In this document: positions 16,292 through 23,557 of the stretch, piece by piece
How positions within the stretch are numbered: the first letter of the stretch is position 1
Layout of the letters: each line of letters opens with the position of its first letter
Assembly: GCA_945831805.1 (NCBI GenBank)
Contig: CAMADY010000003.1
Location: 1 to 59,399 of the forward strand
Direction: 5' to 3'
Length of the DNA stretch: 59,399 bases
Source of the DNA: an uncultured Prevotellaceae bacterium
Lineage (GTDB): Bacteria > Bacteroidota > Bacteroidia > Bacteroidales > Bacteroidaceae
Notes under the pieces: generated by a model
Database searches by the model: none
What the model saw: the letters and a program-made list of their open reading frames with translations, nothing else
What the model was told of the DNA's origin: nothing
Made by a program: the position numbers and the translations under genes

Positions 16292-16335
16292 TAGGTGATG
16301 GGTGATAGGTGATGGGTGATAGGTGATGGGTGGTT
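16288..16335 (+). repeat. 7-base alternating array at the 3' end of the first ATPase gene
   Basis: Units alternate strictly: GGTGATA, GGTGATG, GGTGATA, GGTGATG, GGTGATA, GGTGATG, then GGTGGTTGG. The TGA stop of the upstream gene (16289-16291) falls in the first unit. Confidence 0.85.
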
Positions 16336-16557
16336 GGAGTGAAGGGGCTGCCCACTTTTTCCGCGCTTATTTATTGCGGTCATTTCGCGGCGGATTTTTT
16401 TGTTCACGAAAAATTTATGCCTAATCCACACACTTTTACTGGTGCCCCGAATGTTTACAAATAAAAAGACGTTGGGGATATAATAGCTCGGGTTTTATGA
16501 AGGTAGAACAAAACTGATGTTTTTAGTTTTACAATGATAAGTCATGGTTAGTAAATG

Positions 16558-16592
16558 GACTCAGCGGCTGCGACGTTGCTGAGTCTCGTTTT
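16558..16592 (+). terminator. Possible terminator upstream of the second ATPase gene
   Basis: The inverted repeat GACTCAGC / GCTGAGTC (12-base loop) is followed by TCGTTTT. It lies 267 bases past the nearest upstream stop, so it may close a longer transcript or be a relic. Confidence 0.4.
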
Positions 16593-16755
16593 GCTGTTTC
16601 TGTTTGTGATGTCTGTGGATATTGTTTAACTGTTTATGAAGTCTGTGGGTGTTGTTTTGCCGTTTCCTGATATTATTTTTAAGTGCGGAAAGCAAAAAAA
16701 AACATAAATTACGTAAAAAACGTTATGTATTTTACGTAATATTGATAAAAAGTGG

Positions 16756-16763
16756 TATCTTTG
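16756..16763 (+). promoter_or_regulatory. -7 element of the second ATPase gene promoter
   Basis: TATCTTTG matches TAnnTTTG, 33 bases before the ATG at 16796. The upstream TTTG box is not clear; TTTA at 16731-16734 is at the right distance. Confidence 0.55.
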
Positions 16764-16795
16764 CATTCGCAAATTATTTGATAATAGTAGTTTAT

Positions 16796-17926
16796 ATGAT
16801 GCAGAACCCTTTTATTACTTTTGGATATGCTGGTCCGGAATACTTCTGTGACCGTATCATGGAGACAGAGAAGTTGAAGAAATTGTTGCTCAACGGTAAT
16901 AATATCGTATTGATGTCTCAACGCCGTTTGGGCAAGACGGGGTTGCTGTATCATACCTTTGCACAGGAGGAGATAAAGGAGAACTACAACACCTTCATCA
17001 TTGACATATACTCTACGAAGACACTCAACGACCTCGTCTTTGAGATAGGCAAGGCAATACTTGGAAGTCTTAAGTCGCGAGGGCGGAAGGCTATGGAGAG
17101 GTTCCTCGATATTGTGAGTTCGCTGAAGCCTGGTGTCACCTTCGACATCATGGGAAATGCAACGTGGAACCTTGAGCAGGGGACGATGCACTCTCCGTCA
17201 TATATGCTGGATCAGATTTTCGAATATCTCAATGCCTCGGATAGACCATGCATCGTAGCTATTGACGAGTTCCAGCAGATAATGTATTATCCGGAAAAGA
17301 ACGTGGAGGAAACCTTGCGCACGTATATACAGAAATGTAGTAAGGCGGTCTTCGTGTTCTCTGGTTCGGAGAGACACCTGCTTTCAGAGATGTTCCACTC
17401 GCCCGCAAGGTCCTTCTATGCCTCAACAACAACGCTGCCGCTCGGTTGCATAGACAAAGAGAAATACATAGACTTCGCCATTTCGCACTTCCGCAATGCG
17501 GGCAAAACGATAGTTCCAGAGGCCGTTGCCAAGGTCTATGAACGCTTCGAGGGTGTCACGTGGTTCATGCAGAAGACCATGAATCAGCTGTTTTTCGATA
17601 CGGGACGTGGAGAGACATGCACACCGGCGATGGTTGGCATTGCTGTTAGGGAAATTATCTGTGACAACAGCACCATCTACGAAGACCTCCTCTATCAGCT
17701 GACCTCACGCCAGCGAGACCTCCTTGTTGCCATCAATCGTGAAGGGAAGGCAAAGGCAATAACAGGCAGTAGGTTCATAAGGAAGCATCATCTGTCGTCT
17801 GCCAGTACCATACAGACCACCATCAAGTCATTGCAGGAAAGGCAACTCGTCACACGTACTCTCGACACCTACGAGGTCTATGACAAGTTCTTCGCTTTGT
17901 GGCTGATGGGAGAAGATGGAAAGTGA
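16796..17926 (+). CDS. P-loop ATPase with C-terminal winged-helix (ATPase_2/COG1672-like)
   Basis: A 376-residue protein: N-terminal NPFITFGYAGPEYFCDR, Walker A LMSQRRLGKTGLL (39-51), Walker B CIVAIDEFQQI (152-162), and a sensor-like KAVFVFSGSERHLL. The last 70 or so residues resemble a winged helix (LTSRQRDLLVAINREGKA, SASTIQTTIKSLQERQLV, TYEVYDKFFALWL). This is the layout of the archaeal-type ATPase_2 group of STAND-like NTPases. The open frame extends to 16649, but that stretch overlaps the promoter and encodes implausible sequence, so the ATG pair at 16796/16799 is chosen. It carries no nuclease motif, unlike both neighbours. Function unknown. Confidence 0.8.
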   Translation: MMQNPFITFGYAGPEYFCDRIMETEKLKKLLLNGNNIVLMSQRRLGKTGLLYHTFAQEEIKENYNTFIIDIYSTKTLNDLVFEIGKAILGSLKSRGRKAMERFLDIVSSLKPGVTFDIMGNATWNLEQGTMHSPSYMLDQIFEYLNASDRPCIVAIDEFQQIMYYPEKNVEETLRTYIQKCSKAVFVFSGSERHLLSEMFHSPARSFYASTTTLPLGCIDKEKYIDFAISHFRNAGKTIVPEAVAKVYERFEGVTWFMQKTMNQLFFDTGRGETCTPAMVGIAVREIICDNSTIYEDLLYQLTSRQRDLLVAINREGKAKAITGSRFIRKHHLSSASTIQTTIKSLQERQLVTRTLDTYEVYDKFFALWLMGEDGK

Positions 17927-18092
17927 ATGGTAATTTGAACTCGCAGGGTAATCGCGTAAAAAAGAAGGGAATTGAAAAGTTCTATGCCTCTTACATATCC
18001 TCAACTATCACAAGTAACAGGTTGTTGCCATAAAAAACTGAAATACACGCAAAAATGTCTGTTTGGTATAACATAAGTTATAAAGTTTTATA

Positions 18093-18119
18093 AAAAACAC
18101 TGATTCCGAAGGTGTTTTT
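18093..18119 (+). terminator. Possible terminator between the second and third ATPase genes
   Basis: An 8-bp stem AAAAACAC / GTGTTTTT with an 11-base loop, followed by GCTCGTTTTTGAG. The right arm overlaps the TTTG box of the next promoter, so termination and initiation signals are interleaved here. Confidence 0.4.
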
Positions 18120-18150
18120 GCTCGTTTTTGAGATTTTTTTCATAAATTTG
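18117..18150 (+). promoter_or_regulatory. Promoter for the third ATPase gene
   Basis: TTTG (18117-18120), 22-base spacer, TAAATTTG (18143-18150), 37 bases before the ATG at 18187. Confidence 0.55.
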
Positions 18151-18186
18151 CACTTGCAAAAGTTATGCACTTTTGCTACAGTAAGT

Positions 18187-19752
18187 ATGAAAACATTCAA
18201 TACAGCGGGTACTTGTCGCCCGAACGAACATTATATGGTGGACATCACCGACCGCTTGGAAATCATCCGTGGGATGGTTGCCAAGGGTGACTATTTCTGT
18301 ATCAATCGTGGTAGGCAGTATGGCAAGACTACCACATTGGAGGCTATCAGTAATCAACTGTCAGATGAATATTGTATCTTCCAGATCAGCTTTGAAGGCC
18401 TTTCCGATTCGACATTTGCTGACGAAGAGAAACTCTATTCTACTTTCGTATGGCTTTTGGCGCAACAGTTTGAATGGGTTCCTCTTGCAGGGCTTGATGA
18501 CGAGGTGGGAAATTTGATTCAAAGTTTCTCTGAGTCACATGAAGAAAGATGTACCGAAAAAGAATTGTCCAAGTTCATCAGTACAATCTGCTATCGCAAT
18601 AAAAAGCCAATAGTGCTTCTTATTGACGAAGTGGATCAGGCTGGCAATCATGCCTCATTTCTGAAAATCTTAGGGTTACTTCGTGGAATGTACCTTGGAA
18701 GAACTAAAATACCGACATTCAAGTCCGTCATTCTCGCTGGTGTTTACGACATCAAGAATCTCAAACTGAAGATTCGTAAAGAAGATGAACATCAGTATAA
18801 CTCGCCATGGAACATTGCCGTACCTTTCGATGTTGACATGAGTCTTTCGGCAGAAGGCATTGCCGGAATGCTTGCTGAATATAAGGCAGATCATAGTCTG
18901 ACGTTCGATGAAGTATTCGTAGCCCAGATGATACGCGACTATACTTCAGGCTATCCATTCCTTGTAAGCCGTATCTGCCAGATTATTGATGCAGAACAAT
19001 ATACATGGGACAAGGAAGGTGTGCTGAAAGCAGTAAATGCCATATTGGTTGAGCGTAACACTCTCTTTGACAATATGATTAAGAAGCTGGATGAGTATCC
19101 GGAACTTAAGCAGATATTGAAGAGAATCCTTCTCTCAGGTGAGGTTTGTTCTTATAATCCAGACGAGAAGTACATCCAGATTGCTGCCATGTTCAACTAC
19201 ATTACGAACAAGGAAGGTAAGATTGCCGTTGCATGTAGAATCATGGAAACCCGTCTTTATAATCTGTTTATCAAGGAAGAAGAACATTCTGTTTTCTATA
19301 AACAAGGACAAATAGACAAGAGCCAGTTCATCAAGGATGGCATCATTGACATGGCACACCTCATGGAGCGCTTCGTCGTTCATATGCACCAAACCTACAA
19401 GATGGATCATGCCAACGAGTTTATTGAGGATGATGGTCGTAAGGTATTCCTTACATACCTGCGTCCAGTCATCAACGGCATTGGTAGCTATCATATAGAG
19501 GAACAGACACGCGACCATGACCGAATGGATGTGGTCATCGACTATCTCGGAAAGCAGTATGTCATTGAACTCAAAATATGGCGAGGCAATGCCTACAACG
19601 AGCGTGGCGAGGAACAGCTGTGCCGCTACCTTGAATACTTCGATCTAAAGGAAGGCTACCTCCTAAGTTTCTGCTTCAATAAGAACAAGCAGTCAGGCTT
19701 GCTGCCTCCTGTCGAACTGAATGGACGCACGCTGATAGAGGCGATAGTGTGA
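18187..19752 (+). CDS. AAA-like ATPase with C-terminal PD-(D/E)XK-like domain
   Basis: A 521-residue protein with N-terminal MKTFNTAGTCRPNEHYMVDI, Walker A CINRGRQYGKTTTLEA (38-53) and Walker B IVLLIDEVDQ (142-151). The middle is helical. The C-terminus carries RMDVVIDYLGKQYVIELKIW, in which Asp448, Glu461 and Lys463 fit a PD-(D/E)XK triad. It differs in sequence from the PF09820-type gene at 14528, so this is not a recent duplication. The open frame extends to 18112, but the ATG at 18187 is used because it follows the -7 element and starts the conserved N-terminus. The family is common in gut Bacteroidales and uncharacterised. Confidence 0.8.
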   Translation: MKTFNTAGTCRPNEHYMVDITDRLEIIRGMVAKGDYFCINRGRQYGKTTTLEAISNQLSDEYCIFQISFEGLSDSTFADEEKLYSTFVWLLAQQFEWVPLAGLDDEVGNLIQSFSESHEERCTEKELSKFISTICYRNKKPIVLLIDEVDQAGNHASFLKILGLLRGMYLGRTKIPTFKSVILAGVYDIKNLKLKIRKEDEHQYNSPWNIAVPFDVDMSLSAEGIAGMLAEYKADHSLTFDEVFVAQMIRDYTSGYPFLVSRICQIIDAEQYTWDKEGVLKAVNAILVERNTLFDNMIKKLDEYPELKQILKRILLSGEVCSYNPDEKYIQIAAMFNYITNKEGKIAVACRIMETRLYNLFIKEEEHSVFYKQGQIDKSQFIKDGIIDMAHLMERFVVHMHQTYKMDHANEFIEDDGRKVFLTYLRPVINGIGSYHIEEQTRDHDRMDVVIDYLGKQYVIELKIWRGNAYNERGEEQLCRYLEYFDLKEGYLLSFCFNKNKQSGLLPPVELNGRTLIEAIV

Positions 19753-19767
19753 TTCAACTGAACAGAA

Positions 19768-19923
19768 ATGAATAGCAACGAAAAAGGACAGCAATATTAC
19801 ATGGGCATATATTTCAAAAAAGTCAACGAAGGTTTTAAATGCGCGCTCAATGGAGAGTACGTTGGCAAGACCTGCAAGATAGAAATTTTATCAACAACGT
19901 GTCAACGTGTAATAACGTGCTGA
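19768..19923 (+). CDS. Short hypothetical ORF (51 residues)
   Basis: An ATG-started open frame 15 bases past the third ATPase gene. It encodes MNSNEKGQQYYMGIYFKKV... with NGEYVGKTCKIEIL in the middle. Codon choice looks more like coding sequence in the first 40 codons than in the last ten, so it may be a truncated remnant. I do not recognise it, and there is no promoter or clear ribosome site. Confidence 0.25.
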   Translation: MNSNEKGQQYYMGIYFKKVNEGFKCALNGEYVGKTCKIEILSTTCQRVITC

Positions 19924-20095
19924 GAGATAGAGAGTAATGTGTCTTTTGATGTGTTATGAACGTGTATGCGATGTGTTATGGAGAGTGCATGCGGATTGAG
20001 CGTTCGTCACAATGCTGCGAAGTGGTAAAAACATAGTGATTACAGAAAATTTATGCATAAATTTGTCGTGAAAACTATCAAACTACCGTGCGAAA

Positions 20096-20205
20096 GCATA
20101 GCTTTTACACTGTGATAGCATAGCTTTTACGGTGTAATTGCATAGCTTTTATGATGTAATAGCTATCTTTTTACACTGTGATAGCATAGCTTTTACATAG
20201 AGATA
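20096..20205 (+). repeat. Five-copy 22-base tandem array with GCATAGCT core
   Basis: Five consecutive 22-base units start at 20096, 20118, 20140, 20162 and 20184. Four begin GCATAGCTTTTA; the fourth begins GCTATCTTTTTA. The distal part alternates between CACTGTGATA-like and GGTGTAATT-like forms. The period is exactly 22 throughout. A second locus with the same period and core is at 44777-44974. Confidence 0.85.
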
Positions 20206-20291
20206 GGATGTAAAATTCTTGAAAAGCGCAAAAAAAAGTGACAAAGTGTCAACATGTTCTTGCAAAGCGTTGAGTATGTTATACATAAGCC

Positions 20292-20345
20292 GTTGACACT
20301 TGAATAAAAAAGTGTCAACAAAGTGACAACAAAGTGTCAACAAAA
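20292..20345 (+). repeat. Inverted and direct AAGTGTCAAC repeats in front of rluA
   Basis: GTTGACACTT (20292-20301) pairs with AAGTGTCAAC (20310-20319); 11-12-base direct copies AAAGTGACAAC and AAAGTGTCAAC follow immediately, ending 1 base before the rluA ATG. Another copy, AAAGTGTCAAC, lies at 20244-20254. This could be an operator, or a leader hairpin with alternative pairings that covers the start codon. Confidence 0.55.
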
Positions 20346-20346
20346 G

Positions 20347-21915
20347 ATGTCGCAGATGGATATTGAAGAGATTAAGAAAGAGGTCATTAGGGACATTGAG
20401 GCGCATGCCGAATGGCGTGAGGAGGTTCGGCGTGGCAAGATGTTTGGGGTACTGATAGTAGAAGATACATCCCAACCGACATCATCCACCCACCACGACT
20501 TATCACCTAACCACCACCCATCATCCATCACCCACCACGACTTATCACCCAACCACCAGCATCCATCATCCATCACCCACCACGACTTATCACCCACCAC
20601 CCATTACCTGAAAGCCTATTCTGGACAGATTTGCGGCAGAAGCGATTGGAAAGGTTACGTGCCGGCAATCTTCGACTACCTTCAGGAGGATGGGTATTTC
20701 AAGCAACATGAGGCGGAGATAACGGAGATAAACAAGAGGGTGACGCTGCTGCAACGGGATCTTCCGAAGGGTAAGCGCAGCTATGAACTCGACATGCTGA
20801 AAGCGGAGCGTAGGGAACGCTCGAACGTGCTGCAGCGATGGCTCTTCTCGCAGTTCATGCTGAGAGGCGGAAAGGGTGAGGAAAGGAGTGTCCTCGACGT
20901 GTTCTCCGACTACGCCACAGCACATAACCTCAAACAGCAACTGCCTCCCGGCGGCACTGGTGAATGCTGCGCACCGAAGCTTCTGCACTATGCCAACAGT
21001 AAAGGACTTAAGCCTCTGGAACTCATGGAGTTCTGGTATGGTGACCCGCCTATGGGTGAGATACGCCACCATGGGCAGTGCTATGAGCCGTGTCAGGCGA
21101 AATGCGTGCCTGTCTTATGGTACCTGATGCCTGAGGACGGCATGAAGATTCATGGTACGCGAATGACTTTGCAGGAGCCTGTCAAACGCGAGATAACCGA
21201 GGGCTGCATCATCTACGAAGACCCGTGGTTCGTTGCCATCAACAAACCCGAGGGACTCCTGTCTGTTCCCGGCAAGCGCAACCTGCCGAATGCGCAGGAT
21301 ATGCTGAGTGATATTATCGGGAAACGTCGCAATGATGGAGATGAGCAGTCCGCAATTCTCAATTCTCAATCTTCTGTTTTCAAATCTCAAATCTCAAATC
21401 ACGATTTGAAGATGACTCATCGCCTCGACATGGACACCTCCGGAGTCCTCCTTGCGGCAAAGACGGAGGAGGCGTTCGTGGCTATGCAACGCCTGTTTGC
21501 ACAACACGAAAAGGTTAGGAAGGAGTATATTGCGCTGCTGTCGAATGGCATAAGTGAGACGAAAGGCAGTGAGGGGACCATCAGCATACCCCTTGCGCCG
21601 GACTTCCTGAACCGTCCCCGACAGATGGTTGACTACGAAAACGGCAAGGAGGCAGTGACGAGATACGAGATACTGCATGACGCTCCCACCGCTGTCGAGG
21701 GCACGGTGATGGTAAGACTCTCGCCCCTCACCGGCAGAACGCATCAGCTTCGCATGCATTGCGCTCATCAGCAGGGACTTGGCGCACCGATACTCGGTGA
21801 CCCGTTGTACGGCAATGTGCGAGCAGACCGCATGTTCCTGCATGCTGAACGCCTGACGTTTGAGCACCCTTTCACGCACGAAATAGTGACAATCGTTGCA
21901 CCGGCAGGCTTCTAA
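20347..21915 (+). CDS. RluA-family pseudouridine synthase with N-terminal extension
   Basis: A 522-residue protein. The C-terminal part is a RluA-type catalytic domain: IIYEDPWFVAINKPEGLLSVPG, the catalytic-Asp motif THRLDMDTSGVLL, and GRTHQLRMHCAH. It isomerises uridine in rRNA or tRNA. The N-terminal region with the Cys-containing block CCAPKLLHYANSKGLKPLEL is seen in a subset of RluA proteins. Two inserts are repeat-derived: three copies of HHDLSPN within residues 45-85, and ILNSQSSVFKSQISNHDL just before the catalytic motif. The frame opens at a GTG (20323) inside repeats; the ATG at 20347 is preferred (a second is at 20356). Confidence 0.85.
   Translation: MSQMDIEEIKKEVIRDIEAHAEWREEVRRGKMFGVLIVEDTSQPTSSTHHDLSPNHHPSSITHHDLSPNHQHPSSITHHDLSPTTHYLKAYSGQICGRSDWKGYVPAIFDYLQEDGYFKQHEAEITEINKRVTLLQRDLPKGKRSYELDMLKAERRERSNVLQRWLFSQFMLRGGKGEERSVLDVFSDYATAHNLKQQLPPGGTGECCAPKLLHYANSKGLKPLELMEFWYGDPPMGEIRHHGQCYEPCQAKCVPVLWYLMPEDGMKIHGTRMTLQEPVKREITEGCIIYEDPWFVAINKPEGLLSVPGKRNLPNAQDMLSDIIGKRRNDGDEQSAILNSQSSVFKSQISNHDLKMTHRLDMDTSGVLLAAKTEEAFVAMQRLFAQHEKVRKEYIALLSNGISETKGSEGTISIPLAPDFLNRPRQMVDYENGKEAVTRYEILHDAPTAVEGTVMVRLSPLTGRTHQLRMHCAHQQGLGAPILGDPLYGNVRADRMFLHAERLTFEHPFTHEIVTIVAPAGF
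20478..20610 (+). repeat. In-frame repeat insert in the rluA N-terminal region
   Basis: Three copies of a block beginning ACCCACCACGACTTATCACC at 45-48-base intervals, joined by shorter CCATCA/CCACCA words, all in one frame and encoding HHDLSPN repeats. The composition resembles the reverse complement of the GGTGATA/GGTGATG array at 16288-16335. Confidence 0.8.
21350..21405 (+). repeat. In-frame 7-base repeats before the RluA catalytic motif
   Basis: The units CGCAATT, CTCAATT, CTCAATC, then CAAATCT, CAAATCT, CAAATCA run in frame and encode ILNSQSSVFKSQISN. The same TCTCAATT words form intergenic arrays elsewhere (29402-29422, 31682-31702). Confidence 0.75.
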
Positions 21916-21950
21916 GTCGTATGACTTAAATCAAGAACTTTCGGAAACTC

Positions 21951-21981
21951 TTTGCGGATTGAAAAAAAGTTTGTACCTTTG
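21951..21981 (+). promoter_or_regulatory. Promoter for pyk
   Basis: TTTG (21951-21954), 19-base spacer, TACCTTTG (21974-21981). The predicted leader is about 100 bases and contains a hairpin. Confidence 0.75.
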
Positions 21982-22038
21982 CAGAAAATTTGGATTCCAA
22001 AGGAATCAGACAACACAACACATAGGTAATTAAAAATG

Positions 22039-22062
22039 GGTGGCAACCTACTTACTGCCACC
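22039..22062 (+). promoter_or_regulatory. Leader hairpin upstream of pyk
   Basis: A perfect 7-bp stem GGTGGCA / TGCCACC with a 10-base loop in the 5' leader, ending 29 bases before the start codon. An ATG at 22036 opens a 33-codon frame that runs through this stem and past the pyk start, so a leader peptide is conceivable but unproven. Confidence 0.45.
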
Positions 22063-22090
22063 TTAAAATTAAAGAAAGGTAAAAAAGATT

Positions 22091-23551
22091 ATGATGTTAA
22101 AACAGACCAAAATCGTAGCAAGTATCAGCGATCTTAGATGTGAAGTAGAGTTCATCCGCTCGCTCTTCGAGGCAGGAATGAACGTGGTACGTATGAATAC
22201 TGCTCATGGTACCCGTGAGGGTATGGACCAGCTTATCAGCAACGTGCGCGAGGTGAGCAACCGCATTGCCATCCTCATCGACACAAAGGGTCCGGAGGTT
22301 CGTACTACAAAGATTCAGGATGCAGACCAGATAGAATATCATATTGGCGACAGGGTGAACATCGTAGGTAACCCTGACATACTGACGACTCGCGAGCAGA
22401 TTGCCGTAAGCTATCCGAACTTCGTTAATGACCTTAAGGAAGGTGCCTTCATCCTCATCGACGATGGCGAGATGGAACTGCAGGTAGTGGAGAAGCACGA
22501 GGATCATCTCGTCTGCGAGGTTCAGAACGAGGCAACGATGGGCTCCCGCAAGAGCGTCAACGTTCCGGGTGTGCGCATCAACCTGCCTTCACTCACTGAG
22601 CGTGACAAGGAGAATATCAAGTATGCCATCGAGCGAGACATCGACTTCATTGCACACTCTTTCGTGCGCAACAAGCAGGACGTGCTCGACATCCGCGAGA
22701 TTCTCGACGAGTACGGCTCAGACATCCGCATCATTGCGAAGATCGAGAACCAGGAGGGCGTTGACAATATCGACGAGATCCTGACCGTAGCAGACGGTGT
22801 CATGGTGGCACGTGGTGACCTCGGCATCGAGGTTCCGCAGGAGAAAATCCCTGGCATACAGCGTCATCTCATCCGTAAGTGCGTTCATGCCAAGAAGCCT
22901 GTCATCGTAGCAACGCAGATGCTGCATACGATGATCAAGAACCCACGCCCTACACGTGCCGAGATTACCGATATCGCAAATGCCATCTACTATCGTACTG
23001 ATGCCATCATGCTCTCCGGTGAGACCGCATACGGCAAGTATCCTGTCGAGGCAGTGCAGACGATGAGCTCCGTAGCACGTCAGGCTGAGCTCGATAAGAT
23101 TTCTGACAACGACATCCGTGTGCCACGCGACGAGCACCCAGACGTAACCTCTTACCTCGCACGTCAGGCGGTAATGGCAACAGAGGACCTGCCTATCAAG
23201 GCTATCATCACCGACAGCTTCTCTGGCAGAACAGCGCGCAACCTTGCTGCTTTCCGTGGTAAGTACCCTGTACTCGCCATCTGCTACAAGGAGAAGACCA
23301 TGCGACATCTCGCTCTCTCTTACGGTGTTGAGGCTATCTTCATGCCGGAGAAGGCTAACGGACAGGCTTACTACTTCGCTGCCCTCCGCAAACTTATCGA
23401 CGACGGTGTGCTCCAGCCAACAGACATGGTGGCATACCTCAGCGGCGGTAAGCAGGGAACGCATACTTCCTTCCTCGAAATCAACGTCGTTCAGGACGTT
23501 CTTGAGGCTGGAATGGACTACGTTCTCCCTAACAGAAAGCGTTATCTCTAA
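22091..23551 (+). CDS. pyk: Pyruvate kinase
   Basis: A 486-residue cytosolic enzyme catalysing phosphoenolpyruvate + ADP to pyruvate + ATP, the last step of glycolysis. Family motifs: KIVASISDLRCEVEFIRSLFEAGMNVVRMNTAHG at the N-terminus, LIDTKGPEVRTT, the catalytic-Lys signature IIAKIENQEGVDNIDEI, VARGDLGIEVP, and a C-terminal domain with SGRTARNLAAFRG and YLSGGK. The start is one of two adjacent ATGs (22091 or 22094). The TIGPAS-type N-terminal motif is replaced by SISDLR. It is monocistronic with a strong promoter, and converges on the next gene with only 6 bases between stop codons. Confidence 0.95.
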   Translation: MMLKQTKIVASISDLRCEVEFIRSLFEAGMNVVRMNTAHGTREGMDQLISNVREVSNRIAILIDTKGPEVRTTKIQDADQIEYHIGDRVNIVGNPDILTTREQIAVSYPNFVNDLKEGAFILIDDGEMELQVVEKHEDHLVCEVQNEATMGSRKSVNVPGVRINLPSLTERDKENIKYAIERDIDFIAHSFVRNKQDVLDIREILDEYGSDIRIIAKIENQEGVDNIDEILTVADGVMVARGDLGIEVPQEKIPGIQRHLIRKCVHAKKPVIVATQMLHTMIKNPRPTRAEITDIANAIYYRTDAIMLSGETAYGKYPVEAVQTMSSVARQAELDKISDNDIRVPRDEHPDVTSYLARQAVMATEDLPIKAIITDSFSGRTARNLAAFRGKYPVLAICYKEKTMRHLALSYGVEAIFMPEKANGQAYYFAALRKLIDDGVLQPTDMVAYLSGGKQGTHTSFLEINVVQDVLEAGMDYVLPNRKRYL

Positions 23552-23557
23552 ACGGTA

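Larger units (their letters stand above)
16292..16795 (+). other. 504-base intergenic region between the first and second ATPase genes
   Basis: No convincing gene. In order it holds the 7-base array, a weak GC stem followed by seven T (16361-16401, CCGCG / CGCGG), an AT-rich stretch, an 8-bp stem GACTCAGC/GCTGAGTC (16558-16585) followed by TCGTTTT, two imperfect copies of a roughly 31-base repeat containing CTGTTT...GTCTGTGG (16593-16660), and the promoter of the next gene. The structure suggests termination followed by independent initiation. Confidence 0.6.
19753..20346 (+). other. 594-base intergenic region before rluA
   Basis: It holds a doubtful 51-codon ORF (19768-19923), a GTGTTATG-rich patch (19930-19985), the five-copy 22-base array (20096-20205), and a cluster of direct and inverted AAGTGTCAAC motifs just before rluA (20241-20345). 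TAAATTTG at 20058-20065 matches a -7 element, but no TTTG box lies at the right distance. This is one of the most repeat-dense non-coding stretches of the window. Confidence 0.6.

Noticed and set aside
16649..16795. N-terminal extension of the second ATPase
   Set aside because: It spans the predicted promoter and -7 element, and the encoded sequence is Lys/Phe-rich noise.
20096..20205. CRISPR array
   Set aside because: The repeats are contiguous with a 22-base period and no unique spacers; no cas genes are present.
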